A DNA stretch of 8,418 bases from Acinetobacter sp. (GTDB lineage Bacteria; Pseudomonadota; Gammaproteobacteria; Pseudomonadales; Moraxellaceae). This document shows, in pieces, positions 8,101 through 8,418 of this stretch. The stretch is taken from the NCBI GenBank assembly GCA_008017255.1, contig SSHD01000055.1, positions 1-8,418 on the forward strand, in the 5' to 3' direction. The translations under genes were made by a program, and so were the position numbers. The notes under the pieces were generated by a model. That model did not search any database. It saw nothing but the letters and a program-made list of their open reading frames with translations, and was not told the DNA's origin. Positions within the stretch are counted from its first letter, which is position 1. The number at the start of each line of letters is the position of its first letter.

Positions 8101-8280
8101 TTCTAGCTGCGGTGGGGCTGCGCCTGGAAGCGCAGCTGTAACCGTCACCATAGGCAATTCAATATCGGGAAAGTGCTGTATTTTCATCCAGTGAAAACAC
8201 AGTAAACCTGCCAAACCAAGCATAATGAACAATAAAATACCTGGAATAGGGTTGCGGATAGACCAAGCAGAAACATTCAT
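5128..8280 (-). CDS. RND (HAE1/AcrB-type) efflux pump inner-membrane permease
   Basis: Proton-driven export pump subunit of the inner membrane, working as a trimer with a membrane fusion protein and an outer-membrane channel. The 1,050 residues match the family norm (AcrB about 1,049). Layout: TM1 near 11-30; first periplasmic porter domain about 31-330; TM2-TM6 about 332-485; a polar cytoplasmic loop 490-525; TM7 about 540-562; second porter domain 563-865; TM8-TM12 about 868-1030. The proton-relay pair Asp399-Asp400 (GILVDDAIVEIEN) in TM4 and Lys938 (GIASKNSILLVDYA) in TM10 are intact. Phenylalanines lining the AcrB deep drug pocket look replaced: GVGAVARVGG (170-179) has Val where AcrB has Phe178, and 613-626 is glycine-rich where AcrB has its GFGF segment. 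The substrate range may therefore differ from AcrB. The start is the ATG at 8278-8280, with AGGAG 7 nt upstream; a TTG at 8304 is unlikely. Substrate unknown. Confidence 0.95.
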   Translation of the reverse strand: MNVSAWSIRNPIPGILLFIMLGLAGLLCFHWMKIQHFPDIELPMVTVTAALPGAAPPQLETEVARKIENSIATLQGLKNQYTSVKDGVVVVTAEFQLEKPLQEAVDDVRNAVSQVRSDLPADLRDPIVSKINLSGSPILTYTIQSVKMDEEALSWFVDYDITRAMLQVKGVGAVARVGGVTRQIEVELDPQKLLALNATTTEISRQLRLIQQDASGGQTKIGGSEQSIRTIATVKTAAEIAAMEIALNDGRRIRLDQVASIHDGIAERRSAALLNGKPVIGFEITRSKGESEVEVKKGVVIALDKLKAVHPDIQITEAFNFVKPVEDNYTGSMALLYEGAILAILVVWLFLRDWRATIIAATALPLSILPALIGMYYFGFTLNTVTLLAMSLVVGILVDDAIVEIENIIRHLRMGKTPYEAAMQAADEIGLAVIATTFTLIAVFLPTAFMNGIAGKFFVQFGWTAALAIFASLLVARLLTPMMSAYILKPWIGPIEKPTEQSDVPVTDQGTTTLAKDREKDGWVMRHYMRLVTWCLKHRWLTLGGAIAFFVGSLMLIPLLPTGFVPPPDTGQTQVRLELTPGSQFVDSLKAAEYARSLIQDHPEIKSIYTTIGGGAAGSDPFAGGVSNEPRKATLTIQTTERDERSSSLQEIENQIRQRLAPLPGARIQVGLAGNNSQYQLALSGDDPEALMSTARQLERELRSIANIGSITSSAALVRPELVIRPDFAKAADLGVTSYDIAETLRIATAGDFDQNLAKLNLSQRQIPIVIKLPLAARQDQALIKRLMVKGSHGPVMLGSIAEVNIESGPSQIDRFNRLRNINFNIELNNQPLGDVAAKIDQLPTMQNLPSTVKRTNMGDAEVMQELFASFGLAMLTGVLCIYVVLVLLFKDFLQPITILVALPLSLGGAFVLLLLAKSSFSMPSLIGLIMLMGIASKNSILLVDYAIMARNERNYSRFNALLDACHKRARPIIMTTLAMGAGMLPIALGIGTDPSFRSPMAISVIGGLITSTFLSLLVIPVVYTFIDDINRKLHSFRRSKPSTQPIESA

Positions 8281-8281
8281 A

Positions 8282-8418
8282 TTAATGCTCCTGCGCGGTC
8301 GCAAGTTGTTTGGTCAAGGGCGTTTCCGGAATATCTTTTGCGATTTTGACTAAATCACCATCGGCTAAGAAACCTGTGCCCGACGCAACTATTTTAACGT
8401 TTGCGGCTAAATCTAAAA
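8282..8418 (-). CDS. RND pump membrane fusion protein, C-terminal 44 residues (5' part outside window)
   Basis: The open frame from the window edge to the TAA at 8282-8284 ends in LAANVKIVASGTGFLADGDLVKI and a short polar tail (TKQLATAQEH). This resembles the membrane-proximal end of HlyD/AcrA-type periplasmic adaptors, which link an RND permease to its outer-membrane channel. Identification rests on this fragment plus its position: the stop is one base before the RND ATG on the same strand, the usual fusion-protein-then-permease order. The ribosome site of the RND gene (AGGAG, 8288-8292) lies inside the last codons here, suggesting translational coupling. The lipid-anchor or signal region and the hairpin domain are beyond the window. 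Confidence 0.82.
   Translation of the reverse strand, partial: LDLAANVKIVASGTGFLADGDLVKIAKDIPETPLTKQLATAQEH

Noticed and set aside
8281..8304. Longer RND start at the TTG at 8304
   Set aside because: The extra residues would be the translated ribosome site itself; the ATG at 8280 has AGGAG at the right distance and gives the canonical RND N-terminus.

Overview
The window looks like a chromosomal core segment of an AT-rich gammaproteobacterium of the Moraxellaceae, most likely Acinetobacter. The basis is the DnaE N-terminus, the AlaA-type aminotransferase, the AT-rich intergenic DNA and the family mix, all judged by recognition without a database search. I see no insertion sequence, phage gene, tRNA, rRNA or CRISPR array. 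Coding density is high, and both convergent junctions carry strong terminator hairpins.

Layout from left to right. (1) Positions 1-1276, minus strand: the first 425 codons of dnaE, the replicative DNA polymerase III alpha subunit, cut by the window edge. (2) 1277-1535: a divergent intergenic region with one plausible promoter in each direction. (3) 1536-2420, plus strand: a secreted protein made of about seven Sel1 (TPR-like) repeats. (4) 2442-2479: a bidirectional terminator. (5) 2496-3926, minus strand: an AlaA-type alanine aminotransferase with an unusual N-terminal extension of about 75 residues that looks like a helix-turn-helix domain. (6) 3927-4166: a divergent regulatory region with a family of TTTGCTTRCT direct repeats over the likely alaA promoter. 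(7) 4167-5071, plus strand: msrB and a glutathione-peroxidase-family gene that overlap by 4 nt, a small oxidative-damage operon. (8) 5088-5115: a perfect palindromic bidirectional terminator. (9) 5128-8418, minus strand: a complete RND efflux pump inner-membrane subunit, preceded one base upstream by the C-terminal end of its membrane fusion protein, which runs off the window.

How the genes work together: MsrB and the peroxidase are probably co-translated; one repairs oxidised methionine and the other removes peroxides. The fusion protein and RND transporter form two parts of a tripartite pump. No outer-membrane channel gene lies downstream before the terminator, so the channel is encoded upstream or elsewhere. 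The best candidate for something little described is the aminotransferase: a metabolic enzyme carrying a putative DNA-binding head, encoded next to an array of repeated sites in its own promoter. This suggests, but does not prove, an autoregulating enzyme built differently from the MocR (GntR plus aminotransferase) regulators.
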